DNA from: Gracilariopsis chorda
Lineage: Eukaryota; Rhodophyta; Florideophyceae; Gracilariales; Gracilariaceae
Direction of reading: 5' to 3'
DNA: 64,000 nt
Assembly: GCA_003194525.1 (NCBI GenBank)
Contig: NBIV01000076.1
Location: forward strand, 62,001 to 126,000
The notes below the pieces were generated by a model. It saw nothing but the letters and a program-made list of their open reading frames with translations. It made no database searches and was not told the origin of the DNA. Shown here piece by piece: positions 9,845 to 22,363 of the stretch (the first letter of the stretch is position 1; each line of letters begins with the position of its first letter). Position numbers and translations under genes: made by a program.

Positions 9845-10242
9845 AAATGGCGGATGGCGTACAGAGTTTCTGTGGCACACCCGGTCATCCCACTTAGTTC
9901 GCGCAGATAGCGCCTGTACCCTCAGTAAAGCCAGGCGTCATCCCACCAAAAGGATTAGTATCTTGTTCTACTTGGTGACACATACTGCCCGCTAGCCGGT
10001 TCTACTAAGACGCACAGTACCCCAGAAACATTGCACGACGGCTAAGACTCTGCGCGTGTTCTCTGACCACGTCTGACGCAGTTGGCAGTCCGGTCCGGCA
10101 TCCTCGAGCGGCGAATTCTCACTTCAAACGTTTGGATCATTGACCTAGTCCTCTACACGGGCTTTCTGGGAAATCTCCTACCTGACCACTCAGTTACGTT
10201 GGACCAGTCACCAGCTCACAAACAGCATCGCTCTTCCGCGCA
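9845..10242 (+). repeat. Left LTR of gypsy-2, second segment
   Basis: Continues the LTR begun at 1974. It aligns with 24375-24908 through AAATGGCGGATGGCG, CCTCAGTAAA, CTGACCACGTCTGACGCAG and GTTACGTTGG. The copy on the right has about 130 extra bases near 24420-24545 that are missing here. The end is placed at a CA at 10241-10242 before internal sequence starts; this edge is uncertain by a few bases. Confidence 0.7.
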
Positions 10243-10280
10243 TTGTTTTCTAGAACTAGAATACCAATCACGGACCGAAA

Positions 10281-12600
10281 ATGGAATCACAAATCTCGAA
10301 CCCATCAACTCTGAAAGATTTCCATTGCCTAATGTCAGCACAGCCCATTACGGAGCCACATAATGCTTTTGCGGTGGTCTTGGACACCGCCGTGGCCTCT
10401 ATCCGAGGTACCAGAAGTGCCGCGGGACTTTACCAGTCCATTTTGGATAGCCTAAAGTCGTTGCTGTACACAAAAAGTGCAGCAGTATCGTCTTCTAAAC
10501 CGCCCAGAAAGCTAGCATCTCAGTTGCTAGTGGTGAGTACTGGTGAAGCAACTTTCTCATTTGACTTACCGACCGGAAATATGGCGGCTTCGATAACTTG
10601 TGGGATCAATTACAGACCAACTTGTATGTATTTGTGGGCTCGGAACTTCATATAAAAGTCCCGGTAGCGGTCGAAAAATATGTGGATGATCGGATGCTCG
10701 AGATACTGGGACGACACGCCACTAGGAGAGTCTGTACGGTTACTGAAGAAGTGATGTCATGAATTTACCCAAGTGTTTACTGCACGGAAGTTGAACCGAG
10801 TCGGACTCATCAGCCGTCTTATGGGGAACACAAAGTGACCTAGATATTCTCAATGTTTGAAACCAACTGTAGGGGCACGGAACCTGCCCTGGAGTCCGGA
10901 ACATTTATTTCAGACGGGAGGGAGAGAGTAAATTCCCGAACAGTCTATCTACCAATAATAGCTAGTCAGTCAGATCCGAACCGAAACCCTGACGATAGTA
11001 GCTCCGATGATGGAAGCTCAGACCCAAACAAGCGTGGCCGTCGAGGTAAACAGACCGGTTGGGATCGTTAAAAACGTGGATGGAAGACAGTTTCCCGCTG
11101 CAAACGTTGACAGAACCGTTCGGACTCAGACACGGACCAAACGCAGACATCAGCATCTGAAGGAGACTTTTCGGATTCGGACAAAGAAGCGAGGGATAAT
11201 TCGCGAGATGTGCACATTCCCAGAGGTGGTGAAATTCTTTTTGACCACATATTCAATCACCGAGGTTATCGCATACGCATTTACCCAAGTTACGAGCTAT
11301 CGGCAATCATCGGGTATTTTTCCGAACGGGATTTGTACAGGAACTCTGAGATAAAGCACTCCTTTGTCGCAACGCGTTCTCGGATTGACCTTTGAAGTCC
11401 ATCTTTGTGGAGAATCTGCTACCCTCTGCATTTCCAGAAGCCAAAAATCATCTGAGAACTCATCCAAAAAATGGACGGAATGCACTAGTCCGAAATGCGG
11501 AATCGTAGGGCGCCATGCACCTGGAAACTAAACCGAAATCAATCCGCATGGATTGTCTTCAAACTCATCGTCGTGACTCCTGCTCACGAGTGATAGCCTG
11601 GAGATCGATTGGGACGGGAATGATTCAGAGGCACTGGATGGCCAAGTTTTTGTGGTTGGAGGTGGTAGCAGCCTACTGTCCCCTCCTACTACAACAATCT
11701 CCTCAACGTCTCATTATTCCCAGCTGGTCGAGTTTGCTGCAACAGCCAGAGCTATAGCACCCACATCCGCACGCCCAGCGGAAATTCAGGATACGGTACT
11801 GATATAGAAATGATATTTCATGAGGACGTTCGTATGCTAAAAGAAGAATAAATGTTTGATATGGTCAAGATATGGTAAAACGAAAATGTAGTTGTCATAA
11901 ATATGTATAAGACGTTTATACGGTATATAACTGATAGTGAATCAAGGTGATTACGTATGCGTCTGATGTAGTTCCAATGTAATTTGAAATTTCCGGCATC
12001 AGAAACTGTTAAAACTAACTTTAGAAATATATCACAAATATATATCGACATCGTGCGTGAGAATCGTAGAAATATGGTTTTGGACTCAAGAATATATCAA
12101 AAAGTTGTCTGCAGTACATCTGGAATACACTTTTTCTGCGATAAACCTATCAGGTTCATATCATACTTGTATCTCAGATTTCCCCTATTACATTTCTTGG
12201 GCAAAACGTGCCAGATTTGTCTTTCCCGAGAACTGGACCATTGTACACTGCTATCAGCGGAGGTAAGTGCTGCTCTCTTGGCCGCACGGGACACTAATTA
12301 ATACCCTACGCTGAGAAGAAGGTTATCATGAATGCCCAAGAAGTCCATCTGGTAATAATACCAACACTGCATCCGCACGGGCTAGTATCGGTATGTGTCA
12401 CGGTAAAACCCCGAACCAAACTCAACCCAAAGCCGAACGAGACCACAAGACCAGCAAGTCCAACTGGTAAGGCAGACACGCCGCTAGCTCCGGGAAACTA
12501 CCAGGAGGGTGCGTAGAGGCGGCCCAGCCTCCGAAGCCGGAAATCCTCAAGAAGGAGACCGAGCGGTCTCATAATGAATCCGATTCTGGACCACTAACTC
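10281..12600 (+). pseudogene. Gypsy-2 Gag region, broken
   Basis: Open stretches at 10281-10655, 10853-11071 and 12328-12516 lie where Gag should be, between the LTR and the protease. The first starts with an ATG 39 bases after the LTR edge and reads about 124 residues. I see no intact zinc knuckle or recognisable capsid motif. The assignment is by position only. Confidence 0.4.
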
Positions 12601-12659
12601 CAAGAGAAGACGACTGCAAGGACTTAGAACAAGAGCCCGAGACCAACCCAGTACTGCTG

Positions 12660-12790
12660 TTCAGCAGAGTGCATTACAAAGTCCGCTTTTCTGTCGACCC
12701 CGACCCTCAGGTACAACCCCGCATCACTTAAGTTCTTGACGCTGGTGCCAGACTAAACCTTGTACATGCGAACGCTCCCCATCGAGATCG
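12660..12790 (+). pseudogene. Gypsy-2 aspartic protease remnant
   Basis: The active-site region reads V-L-D-A-G-A-R-L-N-L-V, a changed form of the V-L-D-T-G-A-G-L-N-F string seen in the gypsy protease at 63.1-63.6 kb. A stop lies just before the motif. Retropepsins cleave the polyprotein; this one cannot be functional. Confidence 0.55.
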
Positions 12791-13639
12791 CAATCGATGC
12801 TGCTAGCAAAGCTGCATCCCAATTTACCGGATGCGTCTCGTAACCGTATGTGGACTTTGGGAATCCTCCGCATTTTTATCTGAATTGGTAACCGAGGAGT
12901 GTGGGATCATTTTCTGGTCTACATAAACCTCTCCAAATCATGCTGGTTGTGAAAATAATTCAACGCCAAGCACATGCCGGCCATATAGCCACAAAGGAAA
13001 CAAGTTGCTTTCAACCATTCCCCTCCGGTTGCTCTACTTTCGGCAACCGCACGGTTTCAAACAAATAACGTTCACGATTCCTTCCCAAAGACACAAAACT
13101 CCATCTCCAACAGGATTTGAGTACGCAAAGCGTAAGTATATCGCCTATGAACCAAGTGGAAGTTCAAATAAGCGCTAAAGCAGGAGCCTTTTCATTTCTC
13201 CAATTCAATCCGAACCCGGTCAAGAAATGCATCATGCTCATGGCCAACGGCCTTCTGAAACTTAAACCGAGGTGGTGATGCCGATTATACGTTTTAAATT
13301 TCACACAAACATCCATTCATTTGGCAAAGAATACCATTGTTGGACTCGCTATGCACGCTCCAGTTACCTTAATTTCCCATTGCACATGCTTCAAGGAAGA
13401 CGGAACTAAGGGGAGGAGCTAGTTCCCTTCGAACCAGACAAGAACAAAATTTCGACACGGTCAAACCCGAGGAATGGAAAAACCAACGCAGTATAGGAGA
13501 ACAATATGAGACCAAGCGGGAAAGAATCATCGACCTTCTTGAACCGTTTGCAGACATGTAGGATGAACACCAGGTATCCATCTCAATTGCCAAGCACTGC
13601 ATACACCTGGAAGGGGTTCAAAGCACACATTTCAGGGGC

Positions 13640-14330
13640 GTTACCGAGAAGGACGTAAATGGTGCGAGTTGAAAATGGAAGAGGAAACGAAGCAACTCCG
13701 TGCTGGTGGTGCAATAGAGCCGTCATCCACAGAATGTGCAAGTTCGGTCGTATTTGCATCAGAAAATGGCACTGTGCGATTCTTCGTCGATTAGTACTGC
13801 CTTAATGCAGTGACCGTCCGGGATACTTACCCCGTACATGTAATGGATGAGTGAATCAATTCGCTGGAAGAAGCAGTAGTATTCTCTACTTTGGATACCA
13901 ATAGCAGTTACTGGCAATGCAAAGTTGACGAGGCCGACCGGTGTAAAACAACTTTTACCTTCAGCATTGGCCTGTTTCGTTATCTTTAAGTGCCGACCGA
14001 TTCCAAAAGTACACCTGCTACCTTTCAGAAGGCGTTGGAAATCATCCCCGCGCGGATTAAATGGCGACTCGACGTAGTTTGTCTAGAAGATGTCATTATA
14101 TATTCTTGATTGATTCAAAAGCACTTTGGACATGTAAAGACCATATTAAAACTATTACGTCTCGCCGGAATTACACTAAGGTTGGAAAGGTCTTACGTCA
14201 TCTACCACGCAGTCGATTAACATCGTCACAATATCCACTCGGGCAAATTGCAAGTATGTACTTAAGCCTGCGACCATTTGCGACAAGCAAAAGCCCCGCG
14301 AACCAGACGCAGCTCCTGTAGTTTTTTGAT
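13640..14330 (+). pseudogene. Gypsy-2 reverse transcriptase, broken
   Basis: Readable gypsy polymerase motifs are V-R-F-F-V-D followed by Y-C-L-N-A-V-T, then F-S-T-L-D-T-N-S-S-Y-W-Q (palm motif A), F-T-F-S-I-G-L-F-R-Y, P-A-T-F-Q-K-A-L and a decayed version of the YLDD motif, V-C-L-E-D-V-I-I-Y. Stops interrupt at least four positions. It is the polymerase of the plus-strand gypsy element flanked by the LTRs at 1974 and 18980. Confidence 0.75.
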
Positions 14331-14389
14331 CTTTGCAATGTGTTCCACCAGTTTGTTTAGCAATTTGCGTGTTTTGCTAGTCTGCTTAG

Positions 14390-14880
14390 AAACTGGAAAA
14401 AATCAGCCATTCGAGTTCCATACGCTGACCGATACGGAATACTGGGCTTTTGATAAGCTACGGCAAAGGCTCATACGCCCACCCTGGCACTTCCCCGAAA
14501 CAGTCATAGGTACCGTTGGTACGTCCTGAACACGGAAGCGTGTAATACGCAAGTCATATTCTGTCTCCACCAGGAGCAAACTGAGGGCGACCTTATCCCG
14601 ATCAGTTAATGGATTCGCTGACTAACAAAGCCAGAATGGGCCTACTATATGACCAAACTGGAATGTTTGGCCGCCTTTTTTTGAACCGTTCGCTACCTCC
14701 AAACATACTTGATAGTTACATAGTCTACACCCCGTACGTATCATCACACAGATGCGTCCGTATGATTAGCGAGATGGAAACTCTACCTCATAGAATACGA
14801 ATTTAACGTAGTCCGTCGACCGGGAGTGAAGCACCAAGCGGCTGATGCATTCTCTAGATTCTACACGAACGGAAAACATA
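14390..14880 (+). pseudogene. Gypsy-2 RNase H remnant
   Basis: Starts around F-E-F-H-T-L-T-D-T-E and ends with V-R-R-P-G-V-K-H-Q-A-A-D-A-F-S-R at about 14806-14865. That is a close match to the tail of gypsy RNase H domains, where an H-Q-x-A-D-A-L-S-R string is typical. Frames change between the pieces. Confidence 0.65.
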
Positions 14881-15059
14881 CGGAACCACTGAAAGATGAA
14901 GTACCGTGCATGTTGACGGACACTACGACCAAGACGGACAATGAGTATACCGTGGCTGCAGTTTTTTGGGATGGTAGGGAGGAGAACGTAATAGTGGACT
15001 GTACAAAACACAATCTGAACGGAATAGGAATTTCACCAGTACTCCAAGTCAATGACAGA

Positions 15060-15960
15060 TGCAGTACATCGCCCCAACTACGGTAGGACAGTTCTTCTGG
15101 AAACAGGATGGTAACCCGTTATGCAAGTACGCTCAGGAGAAAGTCAGAAACGTCAGACGTCTACTCGCTATAACCAATAGGAGATATTGATACGGAAATC
15201 TTCGCTACACGAAGCTCTCGAATTATACGTACCGAAACCTTTGTAGTCCAGTTTATTGTACCTGTTGCACTACCTGCAATTTGGCGAAAACCTCAGCGCA
15301 ACGAATATATATTTCAAGATGCGGCGGGGCTACGACTGCCCAAGCTTGGCCAATGATGTAGTTTCAGCCGCACCGGATTCTCGCACCTGCGTCTCCAGAG
15401 GAAATGTTCGTCATCGCCATCATAAGCTATCGATGCTCTTTCTCGCAGCGTGCCCGATGGAATTTGTAGCAATGGAAATCCTTGGGACATTTACCAAATA
15501 CGCGAAAGGTGGCCAGTACATCCCGTTCATTGCCGATGTTCACAAAGCCCTGCTGGGCAGTACTCTTGACGTCTACTATGGGCACAATCGTAGCCCAGGC
15601 CCTACGGGAAAACTAGGTTGGAAGGTACGGAATACCCCTATACATGCTGACCGACAACGGAAGTCAAATCCTCTCAAAGTTCTTCGAGGCGTTGTGCAGT
15701 ATGCTTGGCATTAAGCATTTGACTGCCACGGCCTACCACCCACAAACCAACGGGTAGGCTTAACGTTTCAACAGGGCGCTCTTGGAACGGCTCTGTCACT
15801 ACGTGGCAGAGCACCAGACCGAATTGCACGAATACGTGCAACCGTTAACCTACGCATATAATATGCAAATAAACCAAACAACGGGCACAACGCCATTCAA
15901 TTTGGTGCTTTCACGACACCTGCCCGAACTATAGGTAGAGATATCACTGCCTGCCATCCC
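15060..15960 (+). pseudogene. Gypsy-2 integrase, broken
   Basis: The core is recognisable. M-E-F-V-A-M-E-I-L-G-T-F begins at about 15457. M-L-T-D-N-G-S-Q near 15645 holds the second catalytic aspartate. Then come H-L-T-A-T-A-Y-H-P-Q-T-N-G and, after a stop, the region of the glutamate, followed by L-C-H-Y-V-A-E-H-Q and T-Y-A-Y-N. The zinc-binding N-terminus before it is badly eroded. Integrase would join element cDNA to the chromosome. Confidence 0.75.
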
Positions 15961-16429
15961 AGAACACCAGCCTGATAACGCCACCACGGCACAGGCAAAA
16001 CGGTACATCCTAGCCCAACTTTTGGATGCCCTATCATCTGCTCGGACGAGAAATACAAAAGCCCATTGCCAGTATAGTCGGGAATTTGATAAAACCGTAC
16101 GGTATTTTCCGAAGTTTAACTACGGCGACGAAGTGTACGTCGACCGACTGGAATGGATGTTGACAGCTCTGGAGAGCTAATTCGATGAGTACACCCGTAA
16201 GTACCGGAAACTTCTCCCGAAAACGCACAGGCTACTGCCCGTGGTGACTACCACAGATGGTACAGCCTTCATAAATAAGGAAAGCATCTAAAACGGTGTC
16301 AGCATTGCCCGAGTAGTACGGGCACCACACCGCACAATCAGCACAATCCCCACACCCGAAACGGTCATTCCACGTTCAAACACCTCCTCTGGCGTCAATA
16401 TGAATGGCTTTTAGCGGAAGAATCTGTTA

Positions 16430-16610
16430 CGTCACTGACGATGTCCCCAACGCCGCGAAACTATGCGATTGACCAAATTGTAGGACACCAAGATACACTG
16501 AACGAAATATGGTGCCGTTTACGATGGTTTGGATACCAGATAGACTAAGATAACTTTGAACCACCAGCCAGTATCCCTTACCACTTCATTCCCGCCACTG
16601 GGTTGAAAAA
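16430..16610 (+). pseudogene. Gypsy-2 chromodomain remnant
   Basis: Reads Y-A-I-D-Q-I-V-G-H, then R-W-F-G-Y-Q-I-D, a stop, D-N-F-E-P-P-A-S-I-P. The spacing of the R-W-x-G-Y and D-x-F-E-P-P blocks is that of chromodomains at the C-terminus of gypsy integrases. One in-frame stop breaks it. Confidence 0.65.
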
Positions 16611-18979
16611 AAAAGAGACAGCATCCGGTAAAGTCGTCCCAATTGACCGAACGTGACGTCCCTCATTCTCTAGGTGAGAGGGGGATACAAATTGTGGAGA
16701 ATTTTTCGAAGCGGCATCAGGCGGCGGATGAACCTGAACTGCCGAGAGCAAACAATTTTTGCTGGTTGATTTTGGGTTCCGACCGACCAACCCCTCTATC
16801 TGTGAATATATGATTAGTTTTTTCTGTTATAATACATTACGTGGATCGTCAAAGTCAGATGACGTTTCACCTATTACGGTAAACTGAACTTGCAAAGAAG
16901 ACGAAACGACAGGCATTGCTTCTCACCCAAACAAACATCAAAAAGGCCCTTGTCGTACCATCATTAGTTCCAACTGCCTGCTTCCGAAATTCTAGCTAGA
17001 ACACTCTGGAAGGAGAAGAATCTGCTACCGCCTTGCACCAATCTTCGTCAAAGTTAAACTTCGACTTTGCCAGAACGGGAAAACTGATCTTGACTGTCAA
17101 TTTAAGAGCTTTCATGCCGAACAGGTAGCACACCACTGACTTCGGGGTACTGCAGTGATGCACTCGAGTTGACCCCCTACTCTGACCCCGTTTTGGACGG
17201 TTGAAAAGAAAGGGCATAATTGTTAGCACGGATTAGTCCTCACAGAGCATTTAAGTCCAATGATCTTCTTAGACAAAAAAGACTCTAACTTAAAGTGAGC
17301 TGGGTGAAACTAACGAATTAACACGGGTAATAAAAAGTTATGTTTTTTTTCTTCCAAGTGTACAAAGCTACGTTTCTGATACCGTACGGGCCACTTTCAT
17401 GTCTCTGAAGATGGTATCATTTCTGTACACTCAGGCTTTCACCATGAACTTTCTTGATGTCAGCTATTGTAAAATTGTTTGTACTACGGGATTATGCTCG
17501 AGTGGTCTGGGAATAATTCGATTTCACAACGAAGCGGGCTTTGCCTGTTCAGAAGTCAAACATAGTCATTTTGGACGGTCATGTTTTGTCCATTGACCGA
17601 ACAATTCCCACCTTCATTATCATTTAAAGTGATTCCAAACGGGCAGAAAAGAGCAATTGACGCCCTCCGAGACATCTATTGTCCGCTGCAGGAGATCTTG
17701 GACTCGGAACGCTCGCTAAACTCCTGCCCATTCAGAAAATTGACAGGGTCTCACCCCGGCCCCGGCAGGTCATACTGTGCCCCAGGCATCGAAGATGACT
17801 CGGAGCGTTCTAGTGTACGACGTTTATATATAACTTAGGCCAGAAACGACCCGATGACACTCCTGACCTGCATGGAAGTTTACGCAAGGCCGCTTGGAAT
17901 TGATACCCATTGAAATCATCGAAACTTTCGTCCACCGCACAGGAATGTGGCCATGGCCTTGCCCTGGACTTCGAAGGCCATGAAATGTTCCGGGCATTGG
18001 CCCTAATTCCAAACAGACTGGAGAATATGGCATAAGGTACCAGGGTAAAGAGCACAATGGAAATGGAGCCTGGTACAAACGGATTGTGTCAGTGGCCAAG
18101 GTAGAGCAGTGCAGAACCTTGAATGTTGGCCGGAAGCTAGAAATGACCGCACGGAAAATTTCAACATGGTTTTGACCCGGGCTTGGCAGGCAGTATTACC
18201 CCTCCGGCACGGAGAGGACTCCCGAACGGTCTAGAATGTAGGGAAGAATTGTTCTCTTGATAACTGGTTCGTGAAAATTTCCCAGAAAATCAATGAAGAG
18301 ACTGTCTCTCCAGGGGGCTGAACAATGAAGTCCCTTGTGAGAAGAGCATCGACCGTACGAGAAAGTCGAACATAGTCTTCCGCATTTTCGGAACACTAAA
18401 CCATGTTCAGAGCATAGAATCAGGTGCCGAATACTGACAGAAACCTCACGGAAACAAGGTTCCTTAGAATATACTGTAGCATTCGCCCAAGCCGTAACTG
18501 TTAGAGATGATGGGGATGGAGAGAACTTTCGATGACCGTACCAGGAGTACACTGAATACATTACGGGAGACGCTCGTTGTATATGACCATCTGGAAGCTG
18601 ATATTTCGCAATGAATAAGCTGAACGTTTGGAAAATGTCTGCATAGTCTCCCCCGAACCGGGAGGTCCAAAACGGTAGTCCGCACGCTATGGTGCGTAGA
18701 TTGGCGCATAGATGCGTACTTTCCTATCACGTGGCGCCAAGAATACTACAGGGGTGCTCGATTCAGAATACCAATCGGTCAAGGACAGAAGTTGGAGAGG
18801 ACAGCGAAGGCAAAAAAACCTAACAGAATCTGGATATGAGAAGGGTGCCTAGCACCATTCTCTTGCAGCCACACGGGATCTAGTGGCAGAGATGAAGCCG
18901 CTTATCTTGCTTCGGGAAACGCATGACAGAGCCGGAAATTATGCACTAAGAGCACGTAGTGCAGATTACAGAAGGATTT
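16611..18979 (+). repeat. Gypsy-2 3' region with degenerate tandem repeats
   Basis: No coding sequence is recognisable. Three weakly similar blocks, at about 17735-17822, 18153-18240 and 18629-18690, share the pattern AGAAAATT...GTCTCACCCCGG...GGCAGG and are spaced 418 and 476 bases apart. A run such as TCGAACATAGTC (18366) also resembles TCAAACATAGTC (17555). This looks like an old tandem duplication within the element's 3' untranslated part. I see no clear polypurine tract before 18980. Confidence 0.35.
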
Positions 18980-19135
18980 ATGTGCAATAGTGACCAAAGG
19001 CAGTCGTAAGCGGATGTAGGAAACCGATTGGGCAACAATGTTGCAAACGTGACAAGCGCTATGTGTGGAAATACTGAGCGGAAAAATGGTGTGCTGTTAC
19101 TGGCTGAGGTGCCCGTATTTTCGTAGAGTAGTACC
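18980..19135 (+). repeat. Right LTR of gypsy-2, first segment
   Basis: Begins TGTGCAATAGTGACC and runs parallel to 1974-2125. The LTR is interrupted after GTACC at 19131-19135 by gypsy-3 and resumes at 24308 with a second GTACC. Confidence 0.75.
19131..19135. other. Target-site duplication GTACC, left copy
   Basis: GTACC directly before the gypsy-3 LTR; the same five bases follow the other LTR at 24308-24312. Confidence 0.9.
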
Positions 19136-19339
19136 TGTAACAAAGTGATGGTGAATGAAGTCTGACCTTCTCCAAATAAAGAGGAAGGTCAGCTGACGCT
19201 CATTTTATACAGGTCTTGTAGCAGTCTAGAGACTTTTATGACTACGCTACAGGCTAGCTACTCTCTGTGAACATGACAGCTACAAGCCGATGACGGTGTT
19301 CAGGCATGACTTGGCTTGTAGGATGTCTTCTGTGTTACA
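19136..19339 (-). repeat. Gypsy-3 3' LTR (204 bp)
   Basis: TGTAACA...TGTTACA ends, matching 24104-24307 with about 11 substitutions. In the element's sense it contains CTGTATAAAATG, a good TATA box. The stretch just inside it (19340-19353; minus strand AAAAATGGGGTGAG) is purine-rich apart from single T residues and is a convincing polypurine tract. Confidence 0.92.
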
Positions 19340-19559
19340 CTCACCCCATTTTTGGCTGAAGCTGTCCCAGCAAAGTGTTACAGTTTTGAAAAGATGCCAA
19401 CAATTCCTTGCAATTCAAAAGCGAACTTCGAGGGAGCCTAACTGCATCCTCGCGAGCTTCTCCAACGAAGTGGACCAGGTAGAAAACTTTGCGATTAAAC
19501 TTCTTATCCAATATGGCGCGAGCTTCTTGTTAAACCGTTCCATCGTTGCTAATGACAAG

Positions 19560-20834
19560 TTATAGCGGGTCCTGCTGGTCAGTGTGAAATAGCTTCAGTT
19601 TCCAAACAGAAAAAACATCATGAGCTCGGCGCATGGTGGCAGGTAGTTCAATGCGGTAAGTAACTGGGGAAAACACTTTGCGAATGCGGAATGGGCCAAT
19701 AAAACGCGGTTGCCACTTCTTCGACAGACGTGAGCGTGGTAAAAGAAAAAAATTATCTGCACGGAAGAAAAACAAGTTTCCAACCTCAAACAAGATGTCT
19801 GCACGAGTCCTATCAGTGTAAAACTTTCGCTTCGACACTGCGGTAGCCACATTATCTCTGTTCATTGCAATGAATGTCTTGCCACGATCAATCTAGTTGA
19901 GACCTCTTTCGGAGAGTTCTGTGCAGCGCTGAAGAGACCTGGTGACTGGAGTATGGGGAATGTAGCCTAGAATGACTTCAACCGGCGCGTGTCGTGCGCT
20001 GCCGTGGCGAGAAACGTTTTATTCGAATTTGAGAGTCGGCAAAAGGCGGTTCCAGTCGGACGGCGAAGTTTGAATGGAGGTACGGAGCATGGGAGAGAGA
20101 GTAAAAATCATGTTTTTCGATTCTACGTCAGTCTGCGGGTGGTCAGCCGAAGAATTATTGCACAGCACATTGAGAAGTTGCATAAAAGATCGCCAATATC
20201 TAGATCTGAGCTTGGTATTACGATCAAAAACGAGAGTGTGAGGTATACCGTACTTAGAAAAACGATTTGCGTCGAAAATAGCCATATTGTCCTTTGCCGT
20301 TGCATCCTTCTTGGTCGGAACGAAAATAGCGTACTTAGAAAGCTTCTCGACGAAGAAGAGGATGGCTTCGTGTCCAGAGTCGGAACGGGGAATTTCAGTC
20401 AGAAAGTCGAATGTGACTATCTCCCAAAAACGATTCGGGATCGGTAAAGGCTTCAATAAGCCCTTCGGGCAAGTCATATACGACTTGTTAGACTGAAAAA
20501 GGCAAAAATTGCGCACAAATCGAAGTATAGCCCCATGCATCTGCGGCCAGTAGACGCTTCGCACAGCCGAGCAGTAGGTTTTATCAGCACCCAGGTGTCC
20601 CACTCCGTGAAAGTAATCCATTACCTCGGATCCCGAGTGTAATGCAGGGATATACAACCTCAAAGAGGAGGTCCCCGTCCAGTACAAGAGATCATCCATG
20701 AGCTTGAAGTTGGTTATTGAGCGCAGTACACGGGCGGGAGTGGGCTGCGAACTGTCTCTGAGATGCGAAAGCAGTTCCATGGCCAAGGGATCCGCGGTGT
20801 AGGTTGCACGAATGCGATCGTGCAACCCCGGCAT
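19560..20834 (-). pseudogene. Gypsy-3 integrase, broken
   Basis: The largest piece (20019-20834, 271 residues) contains the zinc-binding part (G-H-L-G-A-D-K-T and F-C-L-F-Q, where the usual C-x2-C is damaged), then I-V-T-F-D-F-L-T-E-I-P with the first catalytic aspartate, T-L-V-F-D-R-N-T-K with the second, and A-D-H-P-Q-T-D-V-E-S with the glutamate. A separate frame (19560-19865) gives the C-terminal domain with W-Q-P-R-F-I-G-P-F-R and A-H-D-V-F-S-V-W-K-L. A stop and frame change separate them. Confidence 0.8.
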
Positions 20835-20960
20835 GCATGCGGAAAGCGAGCGGGGTTGCGCGGGAGTGTGTTATGGTATGCAGCTGAGCGGGTCAGGTAC
20901 AACATTCTTCTTTCCGGCAATATGCCTGACGCCGAAACTGTATTCTTGGATTTTGTCAAG

Positions 20961-22340
20961 CTAACGACACTGCCTCCTGGTCAACTTGCTCTTCGACTGA
21001 AGGAATCTGATTGGGTCGTGATCAGTGAGTAGAGTAAAATATCTTCCACGAAGATAGGGGCCCCAAGTGCGTAAAGCAATCATCACAGCCAGCATTTTCT
21101 GATCGCCGGTATCCCAGTTCAATTCTGTTGCCGACAAGCGGTGCGACATGAATGCGATTGGGCGTCCGTCTTGAGAAAGCGTTGCTATAACAGCGTACTT
21201 CGATGCATCCGTGGCGAGAGCAAAGCGCTTATCCAGATCGGCGTGAGCCAAAACGTGTGCAGTGGTCAACGCGGTTTTGATTTCGGCAAAGGCTCGGTCT
21301 TGCTCTGTAGACTACTCGAACGCGTGTTTGTGGATGACATCGGTGATAGGCTGTAGTACAGAAGCATAGCCTTTGACGAAACGACGACAGTAGTTAGCGA
21401 GGCCAACAAACTGCTGAAAATGGCGGAGCGTGGTAGGTGTAGGTTATTCTCGGATAGCTGAAATTAGACTTTCCTGAGTAGAAACACCCTTTTCTGCAAC
21501 ACGAAAGCCCAAAAAATCCACTTCTGTTACACCAAATGCACACCTACTGAGCTTAGCGTATAGTTGGTGTTTCTTTAGACCGTCAAAGACCTCTTGGAGT
21601 TGATCTTTGTGCTCTTCGATTGTTCTGCTGTACACCAAAATATTTTCGAGATACAGGAAGAGGCAGCGACCATTGAGCTGTTTTAGAACGGAGGCGATTA
21701 GGCGAGAGAAGGCGGCCAGAGCGTTTCAAAGCCAAAGCAGAGCACTCGACACTCAAAAGAGCCGAAGCCAGTGGGAATGGCAGTTTTGTGGCAGTCCTTT
21801 TCCTTAATTCGCATCTGATGATAGGCCCCCACGAGTTCTATCTGGGAAAAGAACCTCGCTCCAGCAAACTGGTCTAGTGCTTCGTCAATGAGAGGGAGAG
21901 GCGTGGCGTCTGGAATGGTGATTGGTTGGGACCCCTATAGTCACAGATCATGCGTAGCTGTCCGGACTTCTTCTTCACGAAGAAAACTGGTGCACCAAAT
22001 GGAGAAGAAGATGGGCGGATGAGTCTTTTGCTGAGAAGCTCTTCCAATGTGTTGCAGAGGAGATTGAGCTTTTCGTTTGAGAGCCAAATGACCGGCCGTA
22101 TGGGAGCTGGCTGGTCGTGTTTAGGTTGATCTCGAAGTCCTGTTCCCACTGAGGAGGGAGATCATACGGTAGTTCCTCTTTAGAGAGTCTCGGAACTCGT
22201 CGACTATGGAGGCCAATTCAGGGTGGCAGTTGACGGAAGAATACGGGCGTAAGTGCAAAGCATACAGTTCGCATCCGTTCTGCTTTGCAATTCGACGAAG
22301 GCGTTTGTAGGACACATTTCGGATAGTGGGCTTCTTCACG
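20961..22340 (-). pseudogene. Gypsy-3 reverse transcriptase and RNase H, broken
   Basis: Fragments follow in order along the minus strand. At 21874-22149 the fingers read V-F-F-V-K-K-K-S-G-Q-L-R-M-I-C-D-Y-R. At 21444-21638 the region after the active site reads Y-S-R-T-I-E-E-H-K, then D-F-L-G-F-R-V. At 20961-21269 RNase H reads F-A-L-A-T-D-A-S-K-Y-A, M-S-H-R-L-S-A-T-E-L-N-W and L-L-T-D-H-D-P-I. At least three frame changes join them, so the enzyme is not made intact. Confidence 0.8.
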
Positions 22341-22363
22341 CGAGTCTAGGACGGCGTCAGTTG

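Larger units (their letters stand above)
10243..18979 (+). mobile_element. Internal region of gypsy-2 (decayed, chromodomain type)
   Basis: The body of an old Ty3/gypsy element on the plus strand, between two diverged LTRs. Protease, reverse transcriptase, RNase H, integrase and chromodomain remnants follow one another in the canonical gypsy order over 12.7-16.6 kb. They are preceded by about 2.4 kb of Gag-like coding ruins and followed by about 2.4 kb with no recognisable coding sequence. Stops occur about every 20-60 codons throughout. The protease and polymerase pieces resemble those of the truncated gypsy element at the right end of the window. Confidence 0.8.
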
